This document shows positions 1-11,376 of a DNA stretch of 64,000 nucleotides, piece after piece (the stretch's first letter is position 1; every line of letters starts with the position of its first letter). The translations under genes and the position numbers were made by a program. The DNA is taken from NCBI GenBank assembly GCA_961205875.1, contig OY540814.1, positions 9,344,993 to 9,408,992 of the forward strand. The letters are read 5' to 3'. The DNA is from Sialis fuliginosa. Its lineage: Eukaryota > Arthropoda > Insecta > Megaloptera > Sialidae. The notes below the pieces were generated by a model. It was not told the DNA's origin and did no database searches. It worked only from the letters and a program-made list of their open reading frames with translations.

Positions 1-295
1 GCAAGTGTCAAGGTTAATAAATGTACAGGTTACCTCCGTAGTTTTTGACCAATCAGTTTGGGCACCTCAGATGACGTGTTTTTCCCTTCTCGCGCCGAGT
101 TACAAGGCTACATTTGTTATGATTGGTCACATCATTCCACGTCTCCACATTTTGGCACCCCAGAAGACGTATTTCCCTCTCTCACACCGAGTAACTGAGG
201 CTACCTTGTATAATACTATACATTATACCTTGGGCAAGTGTCATGTAGGTGTCATGTTGATTAACGCCACTGTGAGTAAAGTGTTTACTACTTAG
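1..295. repeat. MITE-like repeat with an internally duplicated unit
   Basis: The window opens inside a short repeat. A unit at about 57-114 and another at about 151-211 share the order GGCACC(T/C)CAGA, GACGT, a TTTCCCT-type tract, CCGAGT and GGCTAC. The text TTGACCAATCA and the end GGCTACCTTGTA also occur in the small inverted-repeat element at 24,115-24,280, so the two are probably relatives. The overlapping frame at 5-295 starts within the repeat and has no recognisable domain. The left boundary is cut by the window edge. Confidence 0.5.
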
Positions 296-351
296 TTTAA
301 ATATTCATATTTATATAGGTATTACATTTTTCATTATTTTTGAATGGTCTT

Positions 352-431
352 CTAACTGTCCTTGGTTCGGACAATCGATTGGGGCGAAATCGAGTTGATT
401 AGTTTTGGGTTGGTTAATTTTCGTTAGGTTA
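352..431 (+). repeat. ~80-bp dispersed repeat, inverted partner at 62,714-62,790
   Basis: This block contains TTGGGGCGAAATCGAGTTGA followed by TTAGTTTTGGGTTG. Its reverse complement occurs at 62,714-62,790 with only scattered differences. Neither copy has an open frame or a visible terminal structure. The following text at about 433-452 can fold like a tRNA T arm, but no acceptor or anticodon arm matches it, so it is not called a tRNA. Confidence 0.6.
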
Positions 432-1257
432 AAAACGGGGATTCAATCTCCGCAGCAACAAACTGTTTTTAAATAATTCTATCAAATAAAATAAACTCTA
501 TTGTGAATAACTATATACGTAATTATTGACAATTCCGACAGCGGCCACCTATGTTCTCCGTATTAACTAAAAGTTCAATAAAGTTTATAGATATATACAT
601 AATAAAATACATTAATATGATTTAAATATATAATAAAAACACAAAACAAATAAATCTTTACCTTTTTATAATGTAATTAGTTACAGAATACCTATATGTA
701 TTATAATTACCCATTAAAAAATATTGAAATTAATAGTACAAACTTTACTCATATTGGCGGTGATACCATATTTTTTTTCAAACCGCCGCGCCGCCGGAGA
801 TATAAAAGACAAGTACCTAATATTTTATAAGTTAGTTTGAATTTTGCCTCTTACAAAGTATTGTTATATAAAATTTCGATTTAACATATACCTATTTTCT
901 GGGCAGATGATATTTTTAAAAGCATTGATTAATCATATGTAAATAATAATTATAATGCATGAATTATAAATATGATATTTATATAGAAAAACCGAGTAAA
1001 ATTATTTTCAAAACTTTGATGTATCCAATATATACTCTTTTATTTTATTACATTTAAAAATAACTACGAGTAATTAAATGAAATGCGACGTTAATGTTTA
1101 TCGCAATTTTCAATCAACCATTCACAATGGAATACTTGTCACATGCATGAATAAAAATAATGAAACGTTTCAATAGAAAAGTAAAATTAACTTCTATATT
1201 ATAGAAGCTATTAATTATAAATTAAAATTAATATTAAAAAATATAAATTATATGCCT
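432..1257. other. AT-rich non-genic stretch
   Basis: No coding signal is visible. The only distinctive part is a short GC-rich run at about 783-799 (CCGCCGCGCCGCCGG) just before a TATA-like site, listed separately. The rest is simple A/T-rich sequence. Confidence 0.6.
783..840 (+). promoter_or_regulatory. TATA-box-like site after a GC-rich run
   Basis: TATAAAAG lies at 801-808, directly after a GC-rich run in otherwise AT-rich DNA. A pyrimidine-rich initiator-like TTAGTTT has its A at 834, 33 bases from the first T of the TATA box. This fits an RNA polymerase II core promoter, but no downstream exon is recognisable. In DNA this AT-rich a chance match is quite possible. Confidence 0.25.
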
Positions 1258-1895
1258 TTAAAAAAACATCTACCAAGTAAATTCGCAGTGCTTCCTCGTG
1301 CCAAATTCACCAAAGGTAGTTAATTATTGAACAATTTAAATAAAAACCGATAAAGTGCTCAGATAAATTGCTAAGCATTGATTAACCATTCAATTTTTAT
1401 ACAATTTTTATTTAATACAAATATTAGTTCAAAATTTTTCTTACGATGCACCTGATTATTTTTTCGTATATTTTTAATTTTTTGACAATTTCAATCTAAA
1501 TCTAAATTTATGCAAGCAAATTGAGATAAATCTTTGTAAGGGAATATTTTACAACAAACGTTGTAAACCTATATTATAGAAAATTGAATGCTCTACAAAA
1601 AAGATTCTATAACATTTTTTCATAACATGTATCTATCTTGAAAAAATAAATATTTTGGGATGTCACCCCTCCCCCTTTCACACGATTTTGATTATTTTGA
1701 AATGGGACCATTCTCAAGCCAGACCAAACCATCCGACCAAGTTTAAATAATATCGGTTCAGTGATTCATGAGTTATGTGTGTGATTCAGGGGACAGACAC
1801 ACGGACGGACGGACAGACAGACAGATACGGAACGAAAAATATTTGTCTTGACGTAAAACGGAAAGATCAATTTAAAATTTTAAAATCGGAGAACA
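1258..1895 (+). repeat. Repeat family A, copy 1
   Basis: It begins with AACATCTACCAAGTAAATTC, continues through the shared CTTCCTCGTGC block and TTAATTATTGAACAATTTAA. It passes a tetranucleotide-like GGACGGACGGACAGACAGAC tract and ends in the family's AAATCGGAGAACA text. Five clearer copies and one degenerate copy occur elsewhere in the window. Full copies carry TGCTTCCTC near the left end and GAGGAAGCA at the right end, an inverted pair. There is no open frame. Family B follows directly, so the right terminus of this copy is missing. Confidence 0.85.
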
Positions 1896-2330
1896 GCTTA
1901 ATTTGATGACAATTAGCCAAAGGGTATCAAAATGGCAGACAATTAAATTAATTATTAAATTATTATATTATTATAATATCTGCTATACATTGTTTCAAAA
2001 TTTACGATTCTTTATTTTATAATTTTTGTGTCGTAGTGCTTATCATTTTGTAATCACTAACAAGTATCCATCATTGTGTGCCCATTACTGGTTTTACTAT
2101 ATCCATTACTGAAGAAAAAACATTAACAAAATAAAAGACTATAATTTAAAAAATATATATACATTATATATATTTGCGAACGTTAGTAATTAAATTGATT
2201 TAATAAAGAGGTACTTCTTTTATTAGTAACATGAGTTCATGAGAATTACAAAAAAAGAAGCCCACCAATCCTAAAAAGCAGTAAACCTTGCTCCTAAAGA
2301 AACCAAGACTGGTGTCAGTGCCTTATTTAA
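1896..2330 (+). repeat. Repeat family B, copy 1 (right end kept)
   Basis: The body at 1,896-2,040 (ATTAGCCAAAGGGTATCAAA, then an ATT-rich part and ATCTGCTATACATTGTTTCA) matches 28,400-28,560 in the same orientation. At 2,305-2,327 the copy carries CCAAGACTGGTGTCAGT followed by GCCTTA. The reverse complement of that sequence begins copy 2 at 28,258. The two copies therefore seem to keep opposite ends of an element with inverted termini. No coding sequence is seen. Confidence 0.65.
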
Positions 2331-2977
2331 TATATTTTTATTGAATATAGATATTCGTTTTGGCTTCGGAATGACTCAAAATATACATGTTAAATTTATT
2401 AAAATTTAATAAATATTATTAATAAAACATATAAGCAACTGTAGCCTGAATTATAAATGAAATATTGAGAGCAGGGCAATAAGTTGAAGAGAACAAGCAA
2501 AAAACTTGACAGGAACTGGATATTGGAGGCTTAGTTTGCTACATACAAAAAACAGGGGACTGTTTCTACCTCACTATTACTGTCGTAATTTTCTATCCTA
2601 CATGATTTTCATGAAAATGTCCGTCACATGTAAAATACGAAAATGAATTAAATACCCGTAAATGTTAATATAAATTTATATTGTAAAATGTATATAACGA
2701 TCTGTTATTAAGTAAAATAAATCAACTGCAACATAGTGATTTGACAACAAAATTTTAATCACTTTATAAATGTTCATTCATTTTACTAGTAACTGTCAAT
2801 AAAATCTAATTGTCATAATAATTATACAAATTGAAATATGAATTTATAAACCATTATTGTTTTACATAATATATTCACAAAAATAGACGGTGTGTTGTTT
2901 ATATCATTTGAATTACCTTTTTAGTTACCTACTGCGTTTATATTTAAATAACTTATTATTTAACAAACAGTATTAAA
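2331..2977. other. AT-rich non-genic stretch
   Basis: No repeat partner, coding frame or RNA gene is seen. Confidence 0.5.
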
Positions 2978-2979
2978 TG

Positions 2980-3370
2980 TACAGTCGCCTGCATTAATGG
3001 TCTTGCAGTTTGTATTCATTTTCGTTTATCACAAACTTAGTAGGCTCCTCCCATTTGATTATTATAATATTTAAATCATTTCTCCATGTATCAAACAAAG
3101 ACAGATATTTTGAAATTCATTTGTTAAATAAAGAACTACTCTTCTTTTATAGTAATCATATATATTTGCGCAATTAAATTATTATGTAATCTATTGAAAA
3201 TTGTATACGTAAATTTTATGGCAATAAATATTTGATATTCCGAATTTTAGTATTTAAATATATTAAACTTGATAGAAAAAGATAACCGATGATGTTTGTC
3301 TTTAAATTTGGAATCTGTTGTAAGCGATTCTAGCCTTTAGGATGCCAGACGAGTTCTGCTGGCGACTGTA
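2980..3370. mobile_element. Tc1/mariner-type MITE (family C, copy 1)
   Basis: The element is bounded by TA dinucleotides at 2,980-2,981 and 3,369-3,370. Its ends are inverted: CAGTCGCCTGCA on the left and CAGTCGCCAGCA read inward from the right, with one mismatch in 12. TA target duplication and CAGT-type ends are known features of the Tc1/mariner superfamily. It is about 387 bp with no transposase, so it is non-autonomous. A diverged copy at 36,278-36,666 shares the interior, for example GCTCCTCCCATTTGATTATT. Confidence 0.85.
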
Positions 3371-3384
3371 CATACAAATCTCTT

Positions 3385-3872
3385 ATACTGCCCGCGGCTT
3401 CGCTCGCGTGGACTACGGAATTATTGTTTAGGAATTTTGAAAAATATAGTTGAATTAAGTACAAACACGATTAGTTATTATTATAATTACAACTAATCAA
3501 CACCTTAATTACCTAACAAAAACGAATGAGAACAAAAAGTACAAGTAATGTTTATAAGTGTGACTTTGTGTTAGATCTTTTGACTCTACACAATTCTTTA
3601 CTATATTATTTTGTTCAATATTTAACGGTTTAGGTAGCGTATTGCAAAAAAGCGCGCTGGTGGCAAACTTTGTTCTAACTTGATTTACTATTATCGTCAC
3701 TGCTTTTTTCTTATATTACCTAACGTAACGAAATATAACCTACAACCTGACCAGATAACACATCTAAAAATAAAAATAAACATGTAAATCGGATAAGTGG
3801 TTCTCGTGTTATAAGAGCACTAATGGACAGGCATACAGACAGACATAGAGACATTGAGCTTTATATATGTAT
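3385..3872 (-). mobile_element. Helitron-like repeat (family H, copy 1)
   Basis: Read on the minus strand it starts near 3,870 with ATATATAAAGCTCAATGTCT, passes a segment shared with 59,541-59,925, and ends with CGCGAGCGAAGCCGCGGGCA near 3,389. In many insect genomes sequences with this 3' text end in CTAG and are ascribed to Helitrons. Here the final CTAG is lost, so the class is an inference. The 63-codon minus-strand frame at 3,509-3,700 lies wholly in the repeat and shares its first part with the frame at 59,683, which reflects the repeat and not a gene. Confidence 0.55.
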
Positions 3873-5027
3873 ATTAAGGATGTATAACTGAATATTTCAT
3901 AATAAAAACATAAATTTTCTATAGGTAGGTACCTAACGTTGTTTTATAAGCATATTTATATATTTATTTTGATAGTTTTTAGATTTTGTGTCTATCTGAT
4001 TCAACTTCATACAAAAACTACTAAACCGATTATGATGTGACTAAGCCATAGAACTGTTAAGGCTATATGGTAATAAATTTATCATAAGTACGACAGAAAT
4101 TTATAATTTATATTTCCTAAAAATCATCATTATTGCTGCCGTAGTTCAACGTTTTAAGAGGCACCAATTGCGTGGGTATTTTCCGATATTGAAATAAAAA
4201 CAGATAAAGTTGTAGGAAAATTCTAGTCATAGATAAAATTTCATCAAACTTGAAAATAGCTATAAAGATATGAGAGAACAACTTAACGTATCTTTGCCCC
4301 GGTTTAAGAAATATCTACGAACGTATATTCTTCATTCGCTTCTGTACGTTTTTCTTTTCATTAAATAAATGTTGTATTGATTCAAGAAATTATGTTACCC
4401 GTTTTATGAATTTTGTATTCAAATATGAAAATATAATTAAGTTCGTTTGTTTAATTTGCTTCTTAGTTTCACTGCACCGGGAAATGTGGAACTGTTAATG
4501 AAATCAAAATAAATGCCAGTGTGTGATTGTTTAAAGTGCTTGTTGAGTTTTCAATTTAAATATTGTATGAATATTGTATGTGTCTACGCTTTCGTAAGGC
4601 ATTAAAGTTATTGTGACTGTTCGTTTGTTATTTATAAAAGAAATTAATACGCAGAGAAACGAGATGTAAACAAATATTTTTTCTGAAAAGTGGGTAGATT
4701 GCTAGATTATGAATATGTTATATGTATATATTAGGATGGTCCATAGATGGGGTTGGTACGACCTCAAATCAGCTCCAAAAAATTCAAAAAAGTGGAAAAA
4801 GTTTCAGCCCTCTATCTTAAAAATCGGCCATTACCAGAGGGGTTGATTTTCCCATTTAAAATACACGTGTTTTTTCATTTTTTAAAGACCTGTGTACTAT
4901 AGCGTCTTGAACTCTTTCTAAAAATCTAGAATACTCATGAATGCATTCTTGGTACTCATATCCCATATCTAGATGGATAAATTAAACTTGGGATTCAACG
5001 TTGACAACTATATGGGTCATTCCATAA
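3873..5027. other. AT-rich non-genic stretch
   Basis: No coding signal is seen. From about 4,735 onward (GGATGGTCCATAGATGGGGT) the text looks like the left flank of the hairpin element at 5,028-5,278, but its left limit is unclear. Confidence 0.45.
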
Positions 5028-5278
5028 AGAGAAAATAAAAAAAAATCTATAATTCCCGGATAATTTTGTCAGAAAAACGTTTGACAATGAAAATATTGAT
5101 CTTGAAACAAAAACAAATTGATTTTAAAATTAAAAAAGATCATTCCATATTAATTTATTACTGTTATAATTTTAGAATCAATTTTTTTATTTCAAGATCA
5201 ATATTTTCATTGTAAAACGTTTTTTTGGCAGAATTATCCAGAAAATATAGAAAATTTAATTTTTTATTTTCTTACAAT
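5028..5278. repeat. Long hairpin (inverted repeat, ~100-bp arms)
   Basis: Two arms, about 5,028-5,135 and 5,165-5,278, are near reverse complements. Shared landmarks are GGATAATTTTGTCAGAAAAA against its partner TTGGCAGAATTATCC, and ACAATGAAAATATTGATCTT against its partner ending in CATTGT. The spacer is about 30 bp. A foldback MITE or the tip of a larger inverted element is likely. No transposase is present. Confidence 0.75.
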
Positions 5279-5489
5279 GTGCGTATTTATTATATAAAAG
5301 AATCCAATGCAAATCATAAATACATAAACAATTTAATAACATTCGAACAATATTTATAAACTTAATATCCAATTTAATATATAAAATACCAACAGAAACC
5401 CTTGAAACAATAACAGTTTGATAAAGTTCTCTGCATTGTCAATATATATATGTATATTTATATATATATACGAATATGAAAGTCCCGTT

Positions 5490-5666
5490 ATAATATGTGG
5501 TGGTAGTCGACGTATCAGTTCATTTGATACCGACATAGATTTCACGGAACAATGGATTTCTCTACTGAAGACAACGAGCCAAGAAGCGCTTCCCGCAACC
5601 TGTGGCCAGCCGTTATACCCTCGACATGAAGAACATAATCATCACAATGTTTTAATAGCGCCTTAA
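5490..5666 (+). other. Unrecognised coding-like fragment
   Basis: A plus-strand frame open from 5,418 becomes compositionally protein-like from about 5,490, with balanced codon use in otherwise AT-rich DNA. It ends in a TAA at 5,664-5,666. The last 57 residues include TDIDFTEQWISLLKTTSQEA and end PRHEEHNHHNVLIAP, with no family I can name. No in-frame ATG lies close to where the protein-like part begins, so it would be an internal or terminal exon, a decayed transposon frame, or chance. The histidine/asparagine-rich end is the only striking feature. Confidence 0.25.
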
Positions 5667-5915
5667 TATACTTCTCCTTTTTGTTCCAAAAACCAGTTGT
5701 GCTACGACGGGAATTTTCCGAGAGCGTATATATTGCATTTTACTTGCAATTATGTAATTTATTAAGTACTTGAATTTTGGCTTTTGGATATAAGTAACAA
5801 CCAACGATTCACTACATGGTGATAAAGGAAAATTAATTGAAATCTTAAAACTAACTCGTTCAGTAATAATGCCCATTTAGAAATTGGCGTGTGCCTCACC
5901 CACATAAGCGTATTG

Positions 5916-6453
5916 TTGAAGTGAAACTTCTTTTAGTTTCATTAATCACGCAAATTAATTAAATAAAGCTGAACGTTTTAAAATAATAATCAAACGTATT
6001 ATTTTATCACAAAAAACGTATATAAAACACGTAGCTTGACACCAACGTAAACTAACTTGTGCGAATTCATCCACCTTTCTCTTATACATCTAATCATCGC
6101 CCTCTCACCAGTGGTGAGATATGGAATTTTTAACAAAGGGTTCGTTCAGAAAATAAAATAAAAATGTTATTTTATGTTGTTATATTGTTTATTTATAAAA
6201 AATAATCAATTTACGTATATAATAATAAAATTAAAATAACCGCCGTGAGCCCCATGCAGCTCACCACTGCGCATAACCGATATAAACCCATTTGTACGCA
6301 TGCGCTACTCATCCATTTTTCTCATATATATGTACTGATCGCTCTCTCACGCATCTGCACACTTTCATTAGCGTTTCATCTTGAAAACCTGTACTTTAAA
6401 ACGTGTCGAGGTTATTCCAATTCACTAACTCGCTAAAGAAGTTTCACTTCAAA
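5916..6453. mobile_element. Inverted-repeat MITE with internal duplication
   Basis: The left end TTGAAGTGAAACTTCTTTTA at 5,916-5,935 is the inverse of TAAAGAAGTTTCACTTCAA at 6,434-6,452. Inside, two direct copies of a ~55-bp unit occur at about 6,060-6,115 and 6,295-6,350, both ending in a CTCTCAC motif. A small inverted pair (CCAGTGGTGAG and CTCACCACTG) sits between them. There is no coding capacity. The superfamily is not assigned because no target duplication is clear. Confidence 0.6.
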
Positions 6454-7448
6454 AAGTTTTATATTCGTGTTTTTTTTAAACAACAAATACCGACTGAATA
6501 TTATCTTGAATATTTTATTAAACAAAACAAAATCCTTAGAAGAAATCATTACTAAACGGTTTATTTAGTTCAAATAGAAATAGTAAAATAAAGCAGGATA
6601 AATAGAAATATAAAAAAACAAAGTATATATGTATACTCAAATCCCTAACGTGTATTTCTTTATTTTCCAAGAGCGATAAAATAAAACAATTTTATTTGAA
6701 GTAAACAGTAAGTGGGTAGAGAATGAAATATAAAATAAATGTTTGCTCTTGGAGAAAACTAAAAATAACATAATAAAATTTTGAAGAAGTTAAATAACCA
6801 TCATTGTCCCGCCTATGGTCACAACAGTAGCTTGAAAAATGTAAAATACCATCAGAGTTGTGGAGCGTGAAATTGTCTGACGCCTCCAAACAACACCGTA
6901 TTATTTTGCTTTCCGGACTTCGTCGTCACTAACCTATTTGCACAATGAGCAGACAATGCTTCTTAATTGTGCAATTAAAACTTTCGCGGTCTTGTATCAT
7001 TTATTTTGATCCATATTATGTGCATTTTATGTCGTTGAACAAACTTACCAGTTTCTCTTGTTAATTTTAATTGCATTTAATGTTAATTACATACACGAAC
7101 ATTATATTTATATATTTTATTAAAATTTGTTAAATATCTGTATGTGCTTATATAAAATGAGAATACGAGTAAGGTAAAGTGGGGCAAGTACGCAAACCTT
7201 AGAGAACTAAACAAATAGCGATCATTTTTGTTAGTTTTTGACCCTTTACTGGTATCGTTTTGTATATATAAACGTAACTGGTATAGTAGGGTATTTGGGG
7301 CGTCCACTGAAGATTAGCTTTTAGTAAGCTAGTTTCAATAAATCAAATTGCTTTTAATACCATAATTTTACTAAATTATCTTCTACAAGTGACCACAATA
7401 ATATTTTTTCTTTATATTTTCTAATTAACAATTAAAAAAAATCAACTA
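6454..7448. other. AT-rich non-genic stretch
   Basis: No coding sequence is recognised. GTAAAGTGGGGCAAGTACGC at about 7,174 resembles the ends of the element at 13,337-13,909 and may be a solo terminus. Confidence 0.45.
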
Positions 7449-7638
7449 GTATCGTGGGAGCCGGCCAGTTGCCAACACTTGTACCTCCATCCCTAAAGGT
7501 GTTGAAGCACCGAACGTCTTGAACCCGCCGTGAGTCGCGACGAAATGAGATTACTTAAATTGGCGGGTGCGCACGATGCTAATATTTTTAGAAAAATATC
7601 AAAATATCTCCTGTGGGGGCCGTTTGACTCCCACGACA
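7449..7638. mobile_element. Short GC-richer MITE
   Basis: The left end GTATCGTGGGAGCC and the inward-read right end GTGTCGTGGGAGTC are an inverted pair enclosing about 190 bp that is markedly more GC-rich than the surroundings. An inner inverted pair, CCCGCC with GGCGGG, adds secondary structure. There is no open frame and the superfamily is unknown. Confidence 0.55.
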
Positions 7639-8494
7639 CCAGATAAAGGTTAATGTTTAGCAAAATAATTAATTATTATAAAAAATCGATAGTCTGCTTT
7701 TGCCTCGTACATTTACAGCAAAAGGAAACTTAGTCCAAGGTTGTCATAAAGGTACAACTAACATTTTATAATTCTCAAATATGTAATTTCAACTTCATCA
7801 TTAAAAATGGCTGTTTAAGACATACAATTAAAAACTTAATAATTTTAATTATAATAGAAAAATTGTGTTATACCATATTTACCCCACCCCAAAAAATTAC
7901 TAGCCTACAAGCGAATATAAACAAGACCATGTAATCATAGTAAAGAAACAAGCATTTAAAAATTCACATTTCTTAATCATATATAATATTAGTTAAAATT
8001 TCCTTTACCAAATATAATAACCCACACTTCAACGATTAAGCCGATGAAAAGAGATAAATTGTACATCATTAACTTGATTGCCAATGCCTTATGACTCATC
8101 AACAATAAATGTTATTGTCAAAACTAGAACAATAACTGAAACTTCCTCTTGTCATATAGGAGCATTCAAATTGAGGTTAGTTACAGTTTTACTAACGTAC
8201 TTTAATAGTATTAGGAAATTATTTATAATTACCGCACTAGTCTCAAAATTGCACTAACCCTATCTTACTTTACTTAGTTAGTAAAATGTTTCTTTATTTA
8301 CTTTTAATTTCATTAAAAATAGCAGATAGAAACTGTAATTAAGTCTTAGTTATTCCAAACGTGTTTGTTTTAATAGCATCCTATTCAGAAATAAAAACAG
8401 TTTCAGAATTAACTTTAAACAGGATAGTTTGACAATTAAAACAAAGTTTTTACTAATACGTTTGCGGTTTATAATGTATTGTAGTTTTTTTATA
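7639..8494. other. AT-rich non-genic stretch
   Basis: Nothing recognisable is seen on either strand. Confidence 0.5.
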
Positions 8495-9049
8495 TACAGG
8501 ATGTCCCGTAAACATACTGACAAACTTTCAGGAGTTGTCAAGGACATTGAAACAATCGCTTTTTTATAAACTCATTTCCGTAAACGAACCGTTATAGCAG
8601 TAGATCAAAAGAAAAGGATGATTCATTTTTAGGATTAATAAAAAAATATAAATAAATAATTTTTAGAATTTTTTATAATATTAATTAATTTTATAAATCA
8701 TGGTATTTATTGACTAATTCGAAGCACTTTTATTATTTGCAAATTTTTCTACCTAATAAAAATAAAAATAACATGAAATCATGTATTAAACGTAAAATGT
8801 TTTGATGCCCCTTGAGCAAGAATTATCGATTTTTGTAGGTTGCGCCCTTTACAAGTTTTGATCAGCACATTTTGAACTATCATTTTCATTAAAAAAGTTC
8901 AACCAAAAAACAAAATTCATTGTTTTTGTATGGGGTCTTTCTTTTGCTCTACTGCTAAAACGACTCGTTTGCGGATATTAACAAAAAACGATTATTTTAA
9001 TGTGTTCGACAACTCCTGAAAAGTTGGTATGTTTATAGGACACCTTGTA
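8495..9049. mobile_element. Foldback MITE with ~115-bp inverted termini
   Basis: TA dinucleotides flank ends that read CAGGATGTCCCGTAAACATA inward on the left and CAAGGTGTCCTATAAACATA inward on the right. The similarity continues inward for over 100 bp on each side, including CAGGAGTTGTC and AGCAGTAGA(T/G)CAAAAGAAA. The element is about 551 bp with an AT-rich centre and no transposase. A TA duplication suggests a Tc1/mariner-like or related mobiliser, which is inference. Confidence 0.8.
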
Positions 9050-10744
9050 TTTTAGGTTGTATCAAAAAACGAAAAACGATGGAAAGATTATTTTAACATT
9101 TTATATAAATAAATAAGTCAAATGAACGAATAGAAACATAGTTTTTTTATGACTACAGGTATTTTTTTAGTACATGTGTATATTTTGAAATATAAAATAC
9201 TTATATTTGAATTGATTTCCCATCTGCTTTAAGTACTTGATACAATATTGACTGTAGAAAATCGGTATAAAATTGAAAACGCGCAATTCCATTTCGCCTC
9301 CCCCACTTTGACGCAATAAATATGAAAAAATGTAATAGAATTTGGTAACTTTGAACAGTTCCTCGTAATAATCCTTCAAGATCTATGCGCCAAAGTTATA
9401 ATAGCATCCAATTCCAAAAGCAATATATTTAAAATTGGAAGGTTCTCTTCGTGTACACCGAGTGTCGAATATTAAATTATCAACTTAACGATACATACAC
9501 ACAACAGGATGTTATATGGCGATATTAAATCACAACGCTATACAGTAAAATCTACACCTTTTTCAATTTACGATTTTATTCCCATATTGAAATAGGTACT
9601 TATATTTCGGTATACCGACCTATATATGAAAGTAATACGTTGTTCAATTATAATAACATTTTTACAATTATATGATATATTCTATGGATCTACAGGGGAT
9701 AAATCTACACTAAAGAAAAACTAATTAGATTCGTGAAAACTGAAATAGTTTCAAAATAAATAGTCGATGAAATCAGTTTTTAACTTCATGTTATCTGCTC
9801 ACAAAGTTTCGCAAAGAATACATTTGCAATTATTGCACACCATAAGCAAGCTATGGCTAGGAGTGTGTTCTATTTTCGTCTTAATTTTTTGTACGTATGT
9901 ACATTGATTAAATTAGCATTATATACGTATTAAATTTATTTAGTAACCCACTTAAAAGTTGACTTTTTTTTGCAAATTACGAGGATTGAAAGTTTATCTT
10001 GAATTCTGTTTCATAACTATCATTACGTTACATCTATAATCAAGATAAAATTTGGTAAGTTTTTACTACACTACTCCAAATTAAAAATCAATCATGAAGG
10101 GGCTGTCTGAAAAGACCAAGCCAGTAGATAAAAATGGATGAAGAAGAAGAAATCAGACAAACATAAAGTGAGTTTTTTTTGTTGAAATTGATGATAAATG
10201 TAAGTTTAATATTATTTATTATTTCTGGAATACTTATTTCGGTTTTTATATTTATTTATTATTTTTTGACGGATCGATGTAAGATTTAATATGTTTTCAA
10301 ATTAATGTACTTACTTAATCGCTTTTATTATTAAAATTGACCAAGTTGACAACCTTATTAATTAATAGATTTTAAAAAGTTAAAGGTATGTGCGTTTTAT
10401 GGCCAAGCCATGCTATTTAATTTTGCATAGTCTTCGATAAATAAAATTAAAAACCTGGATAAATAATAAACGTACATACTGTTTGATCTTTATCTATATT
10501 TTCCGCAACATATATAACTATTGAATCAACAACGAAAAATATTCAAAGTAAAAGAAATCCAACCATAAGCATAAAACTCCCGCAAAACTGCCTCAATTTT
10601 GTAATAATGCACACGCGCATTCACTAGAGGGTATAAAAATAACAATAACTTTATAAGAAGAAACCTTGATTTTCCAATAAACCGACAGCAAACCTTTTAT
10701 AGTCAATAAAAAATAGGTGCAAAATACACACTCAAATCCCATGC
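9050..10744. other. AT-rich non-genic stretch
   Basis: No coding frame, RNA gene or repeat partner within the window is recognised. Confidence 0.5.
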
Positions 10745-10890
10745 CTGACCATAAAGCGGGTGAACATAAACTGTAGTCGAACAGAGTGATTTGCTTTTAT
10801 CTCCGGGAACAGACGGCCGCCCCGTGACGTCGAATACTCTGGATTTAGACGTCCCTGAATCCTTTCGTCTGCAGGGTTATATTTAGGTCA
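10745..10890. other. Unique GC-richer island
   Basis: About 150 bp stands out from its AT-rich surroundings (ACAGACGGCCGCCCCGTGAC lies in it). It includes a CRE-like GTGACGTCGA. No frame, repeat copy or transposon end is seen. It could be a regulatory element or a noncoding exon; this is based only on composition. Confidence 0.3.
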
Positions 10891-11002
10891 AATACACACA
10901 TTATTGCCGTATTACTTATTATCTTGTTATCTTAATGCATATTTAAAAATTGTAACAGTATTTAGATTTTTTATTTTTAGCTCTTTTCCTCGATGTTATA
11001 AG

Positions 11003-11312
11003 CATGGACTTGAACCGGACTTTATTTATGGTTCAAGTTCGATGCTGGCTCAATTATAAATTTTGGTTCGGGTTCGGGTTTGCGTTTAGCATGGTGCAAA
11101 CTATTTGAGTTCAAAAACTGTTCTTTTTTAATGGTTCGGGTTTATGATGTAATTGAAAGAAAATTATTTTATTCGAAAAAAATTATATAAACAAATAAAA
11201 CATTTTCAGAAGAAGAAAACACATTAATAGCCTATATAATATTGCTAGAAAAAAAGAATAAAAAATAAAATTACATTGAAATCCCTACTTTTCAGATTTT
11301 TTTGCAATGTTT
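11003..11312 (+). mobile_element. hAT-type non-autonomous element (family G, 3'-truncated)
   Basis: It starts with CATGGACTTGAACCGG, the counterpart of CAGGGACTTGAACCGG in the intact copy at 29,258. It shares the GGTTCGGGTTC repeats, the AGCATGGTG block and GTAATTGAAAGAAAATTATT. Similarity stops near 11,312, just before a perfect hairpin. The right end and target duplication are missing in this copy. Confidence 0.75.
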
Positions 11313-11316
11313 TTGA

Positions 11317-11376
11317 AACGTTACATTCATTATAATATATTATAACTGAATAATATATTATAATGAATGTAACGTT
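11317..11376. repeat. Perfect 26-bp hairpin with 8-nt loop
   Basis: The left arm at 11,317-11,342, starting AACGTTACATTCATTATAAT, is the exact inverse of the right arm at 11,351-11,376. The loop is TAACTGAA. The stem lies exactly where family G similarity breaks off, so it may be a rearrangement scar or a small palindromic insertion. Confidence 0.9.

Noticed and set aside
430-455. tRNA T-arm-like GGGGATTCAATCTCC
   Set aside because: No acceptor, D or anticodon arm can be matched, and a clean A box at the right distance is missing.
1795-1826. GGAC/AGAC tetranucleotide tract as an independent microsatellite
   Set aside because: It is an internal part of repeat family A found in the same place in other copies.
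3509-3700. Apparent conserved peptide shared with the frame at 59,683
   Set aside because: Both lie in copies of Helitron-like family H; the shared peptide reflects repeat identity, and the frames diverge outside it.
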